From the NCBI GenBank assembly GCA_028284935.1, contig JANQQQ010000012.1, positions 124,001 through 188,000 of the forward strand: 64,000 nucleotides of DNA. Direction: 5' to 3'. The stretch is from Croceivirga sp. GTDB taxonomy: Bacteria > Bacteroidota > Bacteroidia > Flavobacteriales > Flavobacteriaceae. Under the pieces are notes generated by a model. The model ran no database searches. It saw nothing but the letters and a program-made list of their open reading frames with translations, and was not told the DNA's origin. The translations under genes were made by a program, and so were the position numbers. The number at the start of each line of letters is the position of its first letter. Within the stretch, counting starts at the first letter, position 1. Positions 1 through 8,448 of this stretch are shown in pieces.

Positions 1-501
1 GCCGCGAACGGTGTTGATATCCATTCGAATGCGTTTGAGGTCCACCGAGGCATTGTCCCGTATCTCCCCGAACTTATCGATGATGGTTCCAATTTCATTC
101 GGGATGACGGTATTCTCTTGAATACCCTCCGTAGCGGCAAAAAGTAAAGGGTAGTATTCTTTGAACTTTTTAAAAAACTTTTTATGCAGGGAGATGGTGG
201 TGCAGAGATGGGATATCCTACGAAAACCCGAAACCTCCAGCACGGTGTTCTCAATTTGTAGGAGCTTTAGTTCTTTGGTAATGGCATCAAACCCATGGTT
301 GGGAATACGGTTCTCATTGGTAAAGGAGGCCAGGTATTCCGAAGTTTGCCCCAATTCGTTCAGCAGGGTTTCCTTTTCGGTCAAGGGAGCCAGTTGCAAG
401 GCGGCTTCTTTGCCCAATTCGGTATTGCAACGGGCGGAAAGCTGTTCCAGTACCGTGGGAAATTCTAAATCTTGAAGCGTTTTTGAATGAATGGGCTGCA
501 T
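1..501 (-). CDS. mutS2: Endonuclease MutS2, N-terminal part (cut by window edge)
   Basis: An open frame of 167 codons runs leftward from the ATG at 501 with no stop before the window edge. The visible protein begins MQPIHSKTLQDLEFPTVLEQ and continues with the helical N-terminal region typical of MutS2, a MutS-family ATPase without the mismatch-binding domain that acts on recombination intermediates or collided ribosomes. The Walker ATPase and C-terminal Smr nuclease domains, if present, lie outside the window. The call rests on the N-terminal similarity pattern and could be another MutS-family protein. The ORFs read on other frames across this stretch are shadows. Confidence 0.75.
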   Translation of the reverse strand, partial: MQPIHSKTLQDLEFPTVLEQLSARCNTELGKEAALQLAPLTEKETLLNELGQTSEYLASFTNENRIPNHGFDAITKELKLLQIENTVLEVSGFRRISHLCTTISLHKKFFKKFKEYYPLLFAATEGIQENTVIPNEIGTIIDKFGEIRDNASVDLKRIRMDINTVRG

Positions 502-682
502 CTTCCTTTTTCAGGCGGCAAAGATACGGCTTTGGGGAACGCAAGTAAAAAAGGACTTCGTTATCGATTTGGGTATGAAGCTCAAAGCGTTTGTACAATG
601 CCTACTGGTCCATTGAAATAAAACGTGCAACAGGGATAGATGGCTTTCTGTCCTTTATTTTGCCTATGGCAGTCGGTATTCT

Positions 683-1609
683 TTAATAATCCTTGTCTAT
701 AATTTCATCAATTCCCTGCTCATAAGAAGTTGGTTTTAAACCAAAAGCTTTTTCAAATTTAGTGCTATCGAATACGTAGTTTCTGTCATATTGATAAAGC
801 ATTTCAACAGATTCTCTCATTGCAGGCATAAATAAGCCTATTAGTCCCACCATAAATCTGGATGCAACTCGGTGTTTTGGTTTAACATTCATCTTGTTGG
901 CAATCTTTTCTACCCATTCCTTTCCGGTTGGTGGATTTGGTGCTGTTGGCAAATGCCATACTTGACCATAAGCTCTTTTGGAATTTCCCAATAAGGCCAA
1001 AGCCTTTCCTGCATCCGGAGTATATGTAAAAGAGTGTTGATAGCCGTCGTTTACCAACCAGTTGGCAGTTTTTCCCTTGTTTAAAGGATTAAAGATGGTC
1101 TCGGTAAGGATACTATTGTTCTTGATGGTAGGACCATAAAAGTCTGCGGACCGCGCTATTAAAGCGGTTAGAAGCCCCTTCTTGATTTTTTCTAATATCA
1201 TTTGGGCAATTTCAGCTCTTACAATGCCCTTTTTGCTAGAAGGATTTATCATTGATTTTTCGGTAGCAGGATTTAAACTGCCTTTGTCATACATGTAAAT
1301 GTTGTCAAAAAATACAAGTTTAAATTTCTCCTGTTCACAAATGGCTAAAAGATTGCTTATGAAATTAGGCCAAGTCTTTTTCCATATCTTATAGCGATAA
1401 GGGAAACCAATGGTCACATAAACGATTTCTGAACCAACAACGGCTTGTTCCAATTCTTTCCTATTGAGTAGGTCTGCTCTGATAACTTCGTCGGAAGTAT
1501 TGACCTTCTTAGGATTGCGACTAACTAGCCTAATGTTATCAGTGTATTCTGAAAGGGCTTTTGCCAGTTCGGTTCCTATTGCACCCCCTGAACCTAAAAT
1601 TGTTTGCAT
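683..1609 (-). CDS. NAD(P)-dependent epimerase/dehydratase family protein
   Basis: This 308-residue protein starts MQTILGSGGAIGTELAKAL, a Rossmann dinucleotide-binding loop (GSGGAIG, residues 7-13). A YMYDKG segment near residue 105 and the overall length fit the extended or atypical short-chain dehydrogenase group, in which the classical YxxxK is often not obvious. Such proteins act on sugar nucleotides or other cofactor-bound substrates in the cytoplasm; the substrate here cannot be read from sequence. It lies 43 nt after an SRPBCC-like gene on the same strand and may be co-transcribed with it. This gene and its neighbours up to about 4.5 kb look somewhat more AT-rich than the genes from 4.7 kb on. 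Confidence 0.75.
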   Translation of the reverse strand: MQTILGSGGAIGTELAKALSEYTDNIRLVSRNPKKVNTSDEVIRADLLNRKELEQAVVGSEIVYVTIGFPYRYKIWKKTWPNFISNLLAICEQEKFKLVFFDNIYMYDKGSLNPATEKSMINPSSKKGIVRAEIAQMILEKIKKGLLTALIARSADFYGPTIKNNSILTETIFNPLNKGKTANWLVNDGYQHSFTYTPDAGKALALLGNSKRAYGQVWHLPTAPNPPTGKEWVEKIANKMNVKPKHRVASRFMVGLIGLFMPAMRESVEMLYQYDRNYVFDSTKFEKAFGLKPTSYEQGIDEIIDKDY

Positions 1610-1652
1610 ATTAATTCATTTCATTGACATTAATTATTGTTGCCTGTTGTAT

Positions 1653-2201
1653 TTATTTTCCAAATTCAAGGCTTTCGTTTGCCACTATTTGCCATCTTTT
1701 TTGTCTGTGCTTGTAAAAATATTTAGCAAAAGCCGTTATAAAACCTGTCATAAAACCTCCATATATTTCAATTGAATCTACATATTGGATGGAATCGTTC
1801 CCAATAGTTTTCATTTGTACATTATGATTCCAGACTTTAGCACTAGAATCCCATTCTTTGGTCGAAATCCTATAATTGGATGAATTAATTTCAGCAATGT
1901 TTATAAAATGGGTTCCCCCAAATGGGATTATTCCGAAGATTCGCATCTTAACACCATAGGTTTTCCCTTTTTCCCATTTATGGGGAAACCCTTCTTCGTT
2001 AATTGATTTAAACGTAATCATTCCTTTAGCAACAAATTGAAGTAATTTAGGAGTTTGGAGGTTCTCCCACGCTTTATCAATTTTTATTGGGATTATGCTT
2101 GAAACAGTTAATCTTCTAGCTCGAACGCTGTGGCCATTATATTCAATGTAAACCTTTTCTATAGTGGCTATTGCGTTGTCCTTTGATACCCCCTGTTTCA
2201 T
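1653..2201 (-). CDS. SRPBCC-like small-ligand-binding protein
   Basis: A protein of about 182 residues without a signal peptide. The pattern SSIIPIKIDKAWENLQTPKL followed by a beta-rich stretch (GKTYGVKMRIFGIIPFGGTH) and a C-terminal amphipathic helix resembles the START/SRPBCC helix-grip fold, which binds hydrophobic ligands. No catalytic motif is visible and no function is claimed. The ATG at 2201 is preferred; an in-frame TTG at 2222 would add seven residues. It sits directly upstream of the epimerase gene, so the two may form a small operon. Confidence 0.55.
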   Translation of the reverse strand: MKQGVSKDNAIATIEKVYIEYNGHSVRARRLTVSSIIPIKIDKAWENLQTPKLLQFVAKGMITFKSINEEGFPHKWEKGKTYGVKMRIFGIIPFGGTHFINIAEINSSNYRISTKEWDSSAKVWNHNVQMKTIGNDSIQYVDSIEIYGGFMTGFITAFAKYFYKHRQKRWQIVANESLEFGK

Positions 2202-2327
2202 GCGAAAAGTTAAAAGAGTCAATTAATGTACTACTTATCTCAAGTAGCGTAATTTTTTCATATTACCGCAATGTTTGGTAATGTAAAACGTAATTTCACA
2301 TGGTGGAAGAAAATGAATTTTGCTGAA

Positions 2328-2365
2328 AAATCATTTATAACCAATGATTTAAATCTTAGATTTAA
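2328..2365 (-). terminator. Two adjacent AT-rich inverted repeats, possible terminator
   Basis: AAATCATT (2328-2335) pairs with AATGATTT (2343-2350), and TTAAATC (2349-2355) pairs with GATTTAA (2359-2365). Read on the minus strand, the hairpins follow the stop of the alpha/beta hydrolase and end in a run of T, as in an intrinsic terminator. The stems are AT-only or nearly so, so strength is doubtful. Confidence 0.35.
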
Positions 2366-2392
2366 TCGTTTTTTAATGTTTCCCTAAATTAT

Positions 2393-3310
2393 TCAAGGCT
2401 GCTTTCCAACAACATTTAGCAAAAAGGAAATAGTTGCCTTTTTAACCCTTTCCCCTTCAATTCCCCACCAAACATAATGTCCTCCTGCAATCACATATTT
2501 CATGCGGATACCCTGAATCATCTGTTCCAGTCTTTTTGCGTGTTCTAGGCTTACATCCTTATCGACTGTGGAATACACTGCAAATGTTGGACATTGTATC
2601 GTTGACCAATCAACGTCTTCCAATTTAGCAGCTTTATCAACCTCATCCATGGTTCCTTGGAATAGGGCATCCATTGGAGTCATTGATTCAACAAAGAGCA
2701 GGAACTCCTTTTTAGCGTTCTTGTTGTTAACAATTTGTGTTGCTATGGCGGTCCTCTGCTTTCTATTAAGATTTGCACTGGCTTTTAAAAAAGTTTTGAT
2801 GGTACTTTTTGGGAAAAATCTTGCAGAAAGCTTCAACAGTGAAGAGACCGACTTTTTTCCATGTTTTGACAAAACCAATTTCCCCATTGTTGAGTTTTCG
2901 GACTCTTCATTGACAACATATTTTCCTGAAACACCGCTCCAAATAACCAGTGACTTTGTTGGGTGTTTTTTGGCATAGTACAATGCTGAAAGGCCTCCCA
3001 TGGAAACACCAAATACATGTACGGACTTCTTAATTCCTATGGATATTAAGACTTTGTGATAAATATCCGCATGAGCATCTAATGCAAGAATTGAATCAAT
3101 AGGGAGGTCATAATAGCCCGGACGGTTAACGCAAATTAATCTAAACCCTTTTTTTGCCAACCAATCGAATGCACGAACTGAATCGTATCCAACGGCACCT
3201 CCTGTTGCGAACAATATGACCTCACCATCTCTTGGTCCAATTTCCATATATCTGACCTTCCCAAATGTAGTTGGCGCTATACCGTCAAGATAGGTATCTG
3301 GGTTATCCAT
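2393..3310 (-). CDS. Alpha/beta hydrolase
   Basis: This is a cytoplasmic alpha/beta-hydrolase-fold enzyme of about 305 residues. Numbering from a possible TTG start at 3325, the nucleophile elbow GVSMGG puts Ser at 108, the acid is probably Asp255 or Asp257 (YSTVDKD), and the base is His283 in AGGHYVWWG. All three elements are in the usual order, so it is probably catalytically active on an ester or amide; the substrate is unknown. The ATG at 3310 gives a 12-nt gap after the upstream serine hydrolase, while the TTG at 3325 would overlap that gene's stop by 4 nt. Either way the two genes are probably one transcript. Confidence 0.8.
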   Translation of the reverse strand: MDNPDTYLDGIAPTTFGKVRYMEIGPRDGEVILFATGGAVGYDSVRAFDWLAKKGFRLICVNRPGYYDLPIDSILALDAHADIYHKVLISIGIKKSVHVFGVSMGGLSALYYAKKHPTKSLVIWSGVSGKYVVNEESENSTMGKLVLSKHGKKSVSSLLKLSARFFPKSTIKTFLKASANLNRKQRTAIATQIVNNKNAKKEFLLFVESMTPMDALFQGTMDEVDKAAKLEDVDWSTIQCPTFAVYSTVDKDVSLEHAKRLEQMIQGIRMKYVIAGGHYVWWGIEGERVKKATISFLLNVVGKQP

Positions 3311-3321
3311 GTTTGCACAGG

Positions 3322-4491
3322 TCAAAGGTTTTCCGAGATGTATTTTGCCAGGGTTCGGTAAGGATAACCTCCATAACCTCCGTCAGCAAATTGAACGATA
3401 ATTATATTTTCACTTGGGTTTACATATAACCTTTGTCCTTTTAGGCCCTCTGCGGAAAAATCATCTTCAAAGCCTTCTTGCGGCAACCACCAATAATATT
3501 GATGTGTAGCTCTTTGTAGCCCTTTTGCAGTGTTATATCTGTTTTCCCGCCGTATTGTAATGCTATGATCAATCCAGTCGGATGATAATATTTGTGTAGA
3601 TTCCCGAGCGCCTTTTTTCAGTAGAAGCCTTCCGATTTTTGCCAAGTCAATCGCCGCACATTGAAAACTACTAGGGGAATTTTCGAGGCCACCAACATGG
3701 TCTATTCCCCAGCTTCCTTTATACTCAGCTCCGATGGGCTGCCATATTTCTTTTTCAAAAAGGTCAGAAACAAACTGTCCACTGGCCTTTTCAATTATCC
3801 AAGTCAAAATGAGTGGGTCAAGGTTGCTATACTTCCACCTATGGCCGGGTAGGGTATCAAACCTCATTCTCAAAAGATTCTCTTTCAAATTATTGGTGTA
3901 ATAGAACCTTGCCTCATCACAGAACAAATCCGATAAAACACCATTTCCAGCACGCTTAAACCTTAAGCCCGACTTCATGTTTAAAAGGTCTTCGATTCGG
4001 ACATTATCGAAATCTGGGTTTTCCTTAAATTCTGGCAGAAAGTCGGTTACTTTTTGTTCAGTATTCTTCAAAAACCCCAACTCCAATGCTTTTCCGGTTA
4101 TGATAGAAATCATTGATTTTCCTATTGAAAATGTATTGGATAGGGTAGCACGCCCATAACCGCGGCTGTACTTTTCGTATATGAGTGTATCATTTTTAAT
4201 AACCAAAAAAGCCAAGAGCTTACCTCTTTCGAAGTAGTCTGAAAAAGGTACCTTTTCCCCCTCCCAATTTTTGACAGGTACCAAGTCCAATCTGGACTTG
4301 TAGACTAAGTTTTCAGGAAAAACGAAAGGATTTGGACTTTTTTGCATCTCTCTTGTTGGAAAGTTCTCAAAGGTCTTTACACTCGGTTTTTGGTACCAAA
4401 TAATCTTAAAGATTTGTGGATTGGCAAGGTATAGGAGGGGTGCCAAAATGGCGAGCGATGCAACAAGAGATATCGAGATTTTCCTTTTCAT
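3322..4491 (-). CDS. Serine hydrolase, class-C beta-lactamase fold
   Basis: A protein of about 389 residues with an N-terminal membrane anchor or signal (MKRKISISLVASLAILAPLL). The SxxK nucleophile motif is SIGK and the second motif is YSN (KYSNLDPL), both in the order expected for penicillin-binding-protein/beta-lactamase-like hydrolases (Pfam Beta-lactamase). Members are esterases, DD-peptidases or amidases, and only a few are true beta-lactamases. The start at 4491 gives a clean signal; in-frame GTG 4548 and ATG 4521 are alternatives. It is followed by the alpha/beta hydrolase, suggesting a paired hydrolytic role. The window has two more paralogues (4684-6117 and 11061-12395). Confidence 0.8.
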   Translation of the reverse strand: MKRKISISLVASLAILAPLLYLANPQIFKIIWYQKPSVKTFENFPTREMQKSPNPFVFPENLVYKSRLDLVPVKNWEGEKVPFSDYFERGKLLAFLVIKNDTLIYEKYSRGYGRATLSNTFSIGKSMISIITGKALELGFLKNTEQKVTDFLPEFKENPDFDNVRIEDLLNMKSGLRFKRAGNGVLSDLFCDEARFYYTNNLKENLLRMRFDTLPGHRWKYSNLDPLILTWIIEKASGQFVSDLFEKEIWQPIGAEYKGSWGIDHVGGLENSPSSFQCAAIDLAKIGRLLLKKGARESTQILSSDWIDHSITIRRENRYNTAKGLQRATHQYYWWLPQEGFEDDFSAEGLKGQRLYVNPSENIIIVQFADGGYGGYPYRTLAKYISENL

Positions 4492-4683
4492 TTTTTTGAT
4501 GGAGGCCAATGATTGGGGCATGATACCGTTGTAACGGTAAACATTCACGAAGTTCGGTAAAGTTTAATAGTTCAAGGAGTTGACCTATCAGAGGTTTTCA
4601 ACAATTGTGTTACAAACTACCTACGCAACCAATTATGATATATCAATGAACAGGGAAAACAGTCCGTACTTTAAATGCGGAGC

Positions 4684-6117
4684 TTACTTAATTTTCTCTC
4701 CAATGTTATTCCAAAACTGTAATCCAGTAACCACATCATCTTCCACTAGGAAGGTATAATAGGTGCCGCTATTTTGATTAAAGTATTTATTCTTGGATTC
4801 AGGAAGCAACATAATAGGATTCTCCGAAAAGGTTCCCGTGATTTCCAACCCATTTTCCTTAATGGCAATGATAGCTTCACCCCGGTTTCCAAAGTCGTAG
4901 GTACCGATTAAAGGGGTACGTTCTTCAATAGAAGCACTGCCCACTGTTCGCCGCATGGGTTCAATGCCTGGCAATCCATATTCCTTGGCAATGCTTAACA
5001 GGATTTCCTTTATAATGCTGCCATTATCGGAATTCACCATAATCACAACAGCAATAGGGTGTTCTTTCCAAGCGGTCAGGTCGGCACGGAACCCTTCATC
5101 GGCGCCTCCATGCCCAAACGTATGCTCGCCGACCACAGGACCTAGACCGTGACCTTCCATGCCAGGCGTGAGCATTTCGGCTACTGTTGTTGCTTTTAAA
5201 AACCCATCTTCCTTGGTTTGATCGATCTTCTGAATTTCCTGGGCATAACGTATGAGTTGTGAAGGGGTTGTCCAAAGACCGGCTGCGGCCATTTCAGGAT
5301 AGATGGGCCATTTGCCTTCCACTTCATTGCCGTTAGATCGGTAGCCGGTTGCGGCTATGGAATGATGGCGTTCAGGTAAGGGATTCTCAAACGTACTGGC
5401 CGTCATCCCAAGGGGATTTAACACCTTATCCTGCATGAATTCTGAAAAGGGTTTTGCTTCAAGGTCTTCAAGCATCACCTGCATAACGGTATAGCCACCT
5501 CCCGAATACATCCAACTCTCCCCAGGTTCCTTGTATACCCGTACTTCATCCGTATTCCCCTTCCCGTCCAGTACTTCTACCGGGCTGGGAATGGTATCTC
5601 CCCTGTCATAACCAGGAAATCCCCAAACGGTCAGTCCAGCAGTATGGTTGAGCATTCTTCGTGTGGTCACCTTTTCCTTCACTGTGAACTCGTTATCAGG
5701 CAATTGCCAACTGGAGAGATAGTTGTTGACGTTGGAGTCCAGACTAATCGTGCCTTCTTCCGCCAGTTGGTGCGCACGAAGGGCAGCCACCGGCTTGCTA
5801 ATGGATCCCGCCAAAAACATAGTTTCAGGGGTCACGGGACGATTCTGTGAACTATCAGCCATACCATACCCCTTGGCCCATTCCAATTGCCCCTCATTGA
5901 TGACCGCAATGCTTACCCCAGGAATGCCTAATTCCTTCAAGCGTTCCTCAATATTATAGGCGGGTATGCTATCGCCTTGAATTTGAAGATTGGGCTGTAA
6001 CCCATTTTCGATTCTTGTAATTCTTTCGTTTAATTTCTTTTTCTCGTTTTCGGATTCATCGGCACAACTCAAAAGAAGGAATACGCTCAAAAAGAGCAGG
6101 AAGGTGTTTTTCATCAT
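4684..6117 (-). CDS. Lipoprotein serine hydrolase, class-C beta-lactamase fold
   Basis: A 477-residue protein with a lipoprotein signal (LLLSC, Cys18) followed by a short charged helix. SISK at 105-108 is the SxxK nucleophile motif; YSG at 204-206 occupies the YxN position, as in many esterase-type members; HGG (GHGGADEG) is the third motif. The C-terminal ~100 residues form a separate beta-rich domain common in this family. The protein should act in the periplasm on peptidoglycan fragments, esters or D-peptides; the exact substrate cannot be told. It is a stand-alone minus-strand gene with a 12-bp direct repeat upstream. Confidence 0.85.
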   Translation of the reverse strand: MMKNTFLLFLSVFLLLSCADESENEKKKLNERITRIENGLQPNLQIQGDSIPAYNIEERLKELGIPGVSIAVINEGQLEWAKGYGMADSSQNRPVTPETMFLAGSISKPVAALRAHQLAEEGTISLDSNVNNYLSSWQLPDNEFTVKEKVTTRRMLNHTAGLTVWGFPGYDRGDTIPSPVEVLDGKGNTDEVRVYKEPGESWMYSGGGYTVMQVMLEDLEAKPFSEFMQDKVLNPLGMTASTFENPLPERHHSIAATGYRSNGNEVEGKWPIYPEMAAAGLWTTPSQLIRYAQEIQKIDQTKEDGFLKATTVAEMLTPGMEGHGLGPVVGEHTFGHGGADEGFRADLTAWKEHPIAVVIMVNSDNGSIIKEILLSIAKEYGLPGIEPMRRTVGSASIEERTPLIGTYDFGNRGEAIIAIKENGLEITGTFSENPIMLLPESKNKYFNQNSGTYYTFLVEDDVVTGLQFWNNIGEKIK

Positions 6118-6227
6118 AGTCAGTTTAAATGTTCTATGTATAGACTCCGAATTTAATGAATCGTGACAGGCAGCATTATTTTTTTTAAAATCGCAACAAG
6201 GTCATTCCAAATAGAGCTATTATCGGG

Positions 6228-6254
6228 TAGTTTCATGGATTATAGTTTCATGGA
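6228..6254. repeat. Pair of 12-bp direct repeats in intergenic region
   Basis: TAGTTTCATGGA occurs at 6228-6239 and again at 6243-6254, a 15-nt period, about 110-135 nt upstream of the serine hydrolase start at 6117. It may be a regulator-binding site or a chance duplication. Confidence 0.4.
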
Positions 6255-6327
6255 ACAAACTCCCTAAACCTATAATCTGTGGCCTCATCCAGCTACAGTT
6301 TTCTAGTGGTGGATAGCAACCAAGCGA

Positions 6328-7008
6328 CTAATGCCCATGAAAGTAGCCGTAGAGCTGATAGATAAATAGGCCTATCCCTGCGAGTACCAGGTACCAGTTG
6401 ACCGCTTTATAAAATGCGCGGAACTGTGGGTGCTTGCGTGCCAGGGTAATGATAAAAACAATGGGAATCAATGCCAGTACCTGTCCTGCTTCCACCCCCA
6501 AATTAAAGCAAAGGATTTTGGCCAGAACCTGATCTTCCCCCATGTCAAAGGACTGCAAACGCGTGGAAAGTCCAAAGCCATGGATCAATCCAAAAATGCC
6601 GACCATTACCAGTAAATTGGGGGATTGGACCCCCCATTTTTCAAAGCCCCCCAAATTCTCAAACCCTTTGTACAAAACACTGATGGCGATTACCGCATCA
6701 ACGAGGTGTTCGTCAGCCGTGATTCCTGCATAGGTGGCACCAATCAAGGTAATACAGTGACCTATGGTAAATACTGTAATGAACTTTAAGATGTCTACAA
6801 AGCTGTTGAGGTAGAAGATGACTCCGGTCAAAAAAAGCAGATGGTCATAGCCAGTGAGCATATGGGTGGCCCCAACTTGAATATACGCCCACAGACCTCC
6901 ATTGCGCAAAAGCTCTTGGTCGGCACTGCTAACATCATGGGCCATTCCCAAAAAAGGAACGAGTACCACAATCAAGAAAAGGATATCCTTACTATGTAGC
7001 TGCTTCAT
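6328..7008 (-). CDS. HupE/UreJ-family membrane protein
   Basis: A multi-pass membrane protein of about 226 residues with a signal-like N-terminus ending in GMAHDV. It has the family signature HMLTGYDHLLFLTG, then FTIGHCITL and GLIHGFGLSTRLQ, with histidines that could coordinate metal. HupE/UreJ proteins are secondary nickel or cobalt transporters in characterised cases; many bacterial homologues are untested. The start at 7008 (MKQLHSKD) overlaps the upstream gene by 17 nt, so translation is likely coupled; a longer start at 7056 would overlap by 65 nt. The histidine-rich partner immediately upstream supports a metal-related role. Confidence 0.8.
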   Translation of the reverse strand: MKQLHSKDILFLIVVLVPFLGMAHDVSSADQELLRNGGLWAYIQVGATHMLTGYDHLLFLTGVIFYLNSFVDILKFITVFTIGHCITLIGATYAGITADEHLVDAVIAISVLYKGFENLGGFEKWGVQSPNLLVMVGIFGLIHGFGLSTRLQSFDMGEDQVLAKILCFNLGVEAGQVLALIPIVFIITLARKHPQFRAFYKAVNWYLVLAGIGLFIYQLYGYFHGH

Positions 7009-8125
7009 TCCCTTTCTTTCTAAAAATGAAGAATAACACAACGATAAGAAGCACACTTCCTACAATAAAAATCCAAGTGGGAATTTCATGATCGTGGCCG
7101 TGATGATCGTGTGTATGGGTACCGCTTCCATGCTTGTGGGTGACCTCAAAGGTCAAGGTCGCCCATTTGGATGCATGGGTCAGTTCCTCACTGTCCCCAA
7201 TAGTCACCATATGAATCGTGCGCATATAGTAGATACCGTCCTCTGGCAGATTCACCATAACTATCCCCGTATCAGTGGTACGAAGCTGTTGGTCATTGTT
7301 ATGCGAATGTCCTTCCGTTTCGTGGTCATGGGTGTGGGCATCATCATGTGAGTGTCCGTGGGAGTGTGCTGCTCCATCATGGTCATGGCTGTGTGAGTGA
7401 TCATCATGGGTATGCCCATGACTGTGGTCATGGTTGTGGTGGTGACCGTGATTGCTGGCAATATGGTCAACATAGACGAGTTGGTTGGACAGGGGTTGGC
7501 CATCCAACAGCAATTGTACGGCCAATTGTTCCCCACTGTAGGTTTCATAAGGGTTGGTTTGTGGAATAAACTCTATGGGATAGCCGAGTACCGTATTCCA
7601 GTCGTTGGTTTTGACATCACCGACCTGATAGATGGCCTTCACATGTTTTTGGTAGCTTTCTACGGCATCTTGATCTAATAAGTTGTTTTGGGTCCGGTAC
7701 TCAAGCATATCCAAAACACCATCGTGCTCCAAATAGCTATTAAACTTGTCGGCGGTGAGTTCAATAGTTCTGGCTTTGGTGGAAACTCCTGCCACATAGG
7801 TTCCAGCTTCTCCCGTTGTAAAAGTGAACTGTGTGATGGTGCTGTCCCGATCTTTCCACTGGTCCGGATGTATAGCTATGCGTTGCCCTTGGGCGACCAC
7901 GGAAGCGTCCAACATACGGTCTCGTGTGATTACATTTTCACTGGTCTCAAAGGTGCCATTATAGAGGCTCAGGGTCGATTCTTGATGGGGTTGCAAGAAA
8001 TAGGTTTCCATCTTTAGGTACAGATCGTGGCTGCATAAGAGCACAACGATGAAGCATAGGTAAAGGGGGCGACAATATATGCCTTTACATTTTTGGGAAA
8101 GGGCACTTATCTTTGATTTCATCAT
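6992..8125 (-). CDS. Histidine-rich periplasmic DUF4198-like protein with C-terminal TM
   Basis: A 377-residue protein with an N-terminal hydrophobic segment (residues ~20-32), a beta-rich domain resembling DUF4198 (the NikK-type periplasmic component of nickel/cobalt uptake), a loop at about 226-276 dominated by His, Asp and Ser, a second His/Asp cluster near 332-348, and a single membrane helix at about 350-370 with a short cytoplasmic tail. The histidine clusters should bind divalent metal ions. It is upstream of, and overlaps, the HupE-like gene, so the pair probably forms a metal uptake or export unit. The long antisense ORFs over the His-rich part are codon-bias shadows. Confidence 0.7.
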   Translation of the reverse strand: MMKSKISALSQKCKGIYCRPLYLCFIVVLLCSHDLYLKMETYFLQPHQESTLSLYNGTFETSENVITRDRMLDASVVAQGQRIAIHPDQWKDRDSTITQFTFTTGEAGTYVAGVSTKARTIELTADKFNSYLEHDGVLDMLEYRTQNNLLDQDAVESYQKHVKAIYQVGDVKTNDWNTVLGYPIEFIPQTNPYETYSGEQLAVQLLLDGQPLSNQLVYVDHIASNHGHHHNHDHSHGHTHDDHSHSHDHDGAAHSHGHSHDDAHTHDHETEGHSHNNDQQLRTTDTGIVMVNLPEDGIYYMRTIHMVTIGDSEELTHASKWATLTFEVTHKHGSGTHTHDHHGHDHEIPTWIFIVGSVLLIVVLFFIFRKKGNEAAT

Positions 8126-8448
8126 GATATAGGATCATTTGTTCACGGTATCTAACGTAAAAAAGGTACCAGCGGTTTTTATGCTTTAACCAGGTTAAGT
8201 AAAACTGAAGGACACCAACTTCAATACTAAAAACGAAGTTCGTTGAAAATGGGGGAACCTACAATGGTTGTTGGGATACTTTAAGGAAGATTTTTAATAA
8301 TGGGGAAGTAGGCTTACCTTGAATCTGATAGGAATGATACCTACGTTGCCTATTTTTACTACCATATTGTTTCCATTTAATGGAAATTTTGTATATTGTT
8401 TCCATAAAAAGGAAATAAATTAGTATATTTCCGAAAAACAGAAACTTA
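8126..8448. other. Divergent intergenic region with operator array
   Basis: This 323-nt region separates the divergent His-rich gene and satD. No small ORF is convincing. Its right third carries the three TTTCC-N7-GGAAA-type operators listed separately; the left two thirds shows no clear structure. Confidence 0.6.
8370..8444. promoter_or_regulatory. Three operators at an exact 29-nt period upstream of satD
   Basis: TTTCC-ATTTAAT-GGAAA (8370-8386), TTTCC-ATAAAAA-GGAAA (8399-8415) and the weaker TTTCC-GAAAAAC-AGAAA (8428-8444) start exactly 29 nt apart. The third ends five bases before the satD start codon. A dyad repeated on a near-integer number of helical turns is what cooperative repressor binding would need. 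The regulator is unknown; SatD itself is a candidate because its C-terminus looks like a helix-turn-helix. Confidence 0.75.

Noticed and set aside
314-598. 94-codon minus-strand ORF near the left edge
   Set aside because: It is a shadow of the mutS2 frame, which reads as a recognisable MutS2 N-terminus to the window edge.
7088-8017. Several long plus-strand ORFs opposite the His-rich gene
   Set aside because: They arise from the repetitive CAT/CAC codons read on the other strand; the minus frame has a signal, domains and a downstream partner.
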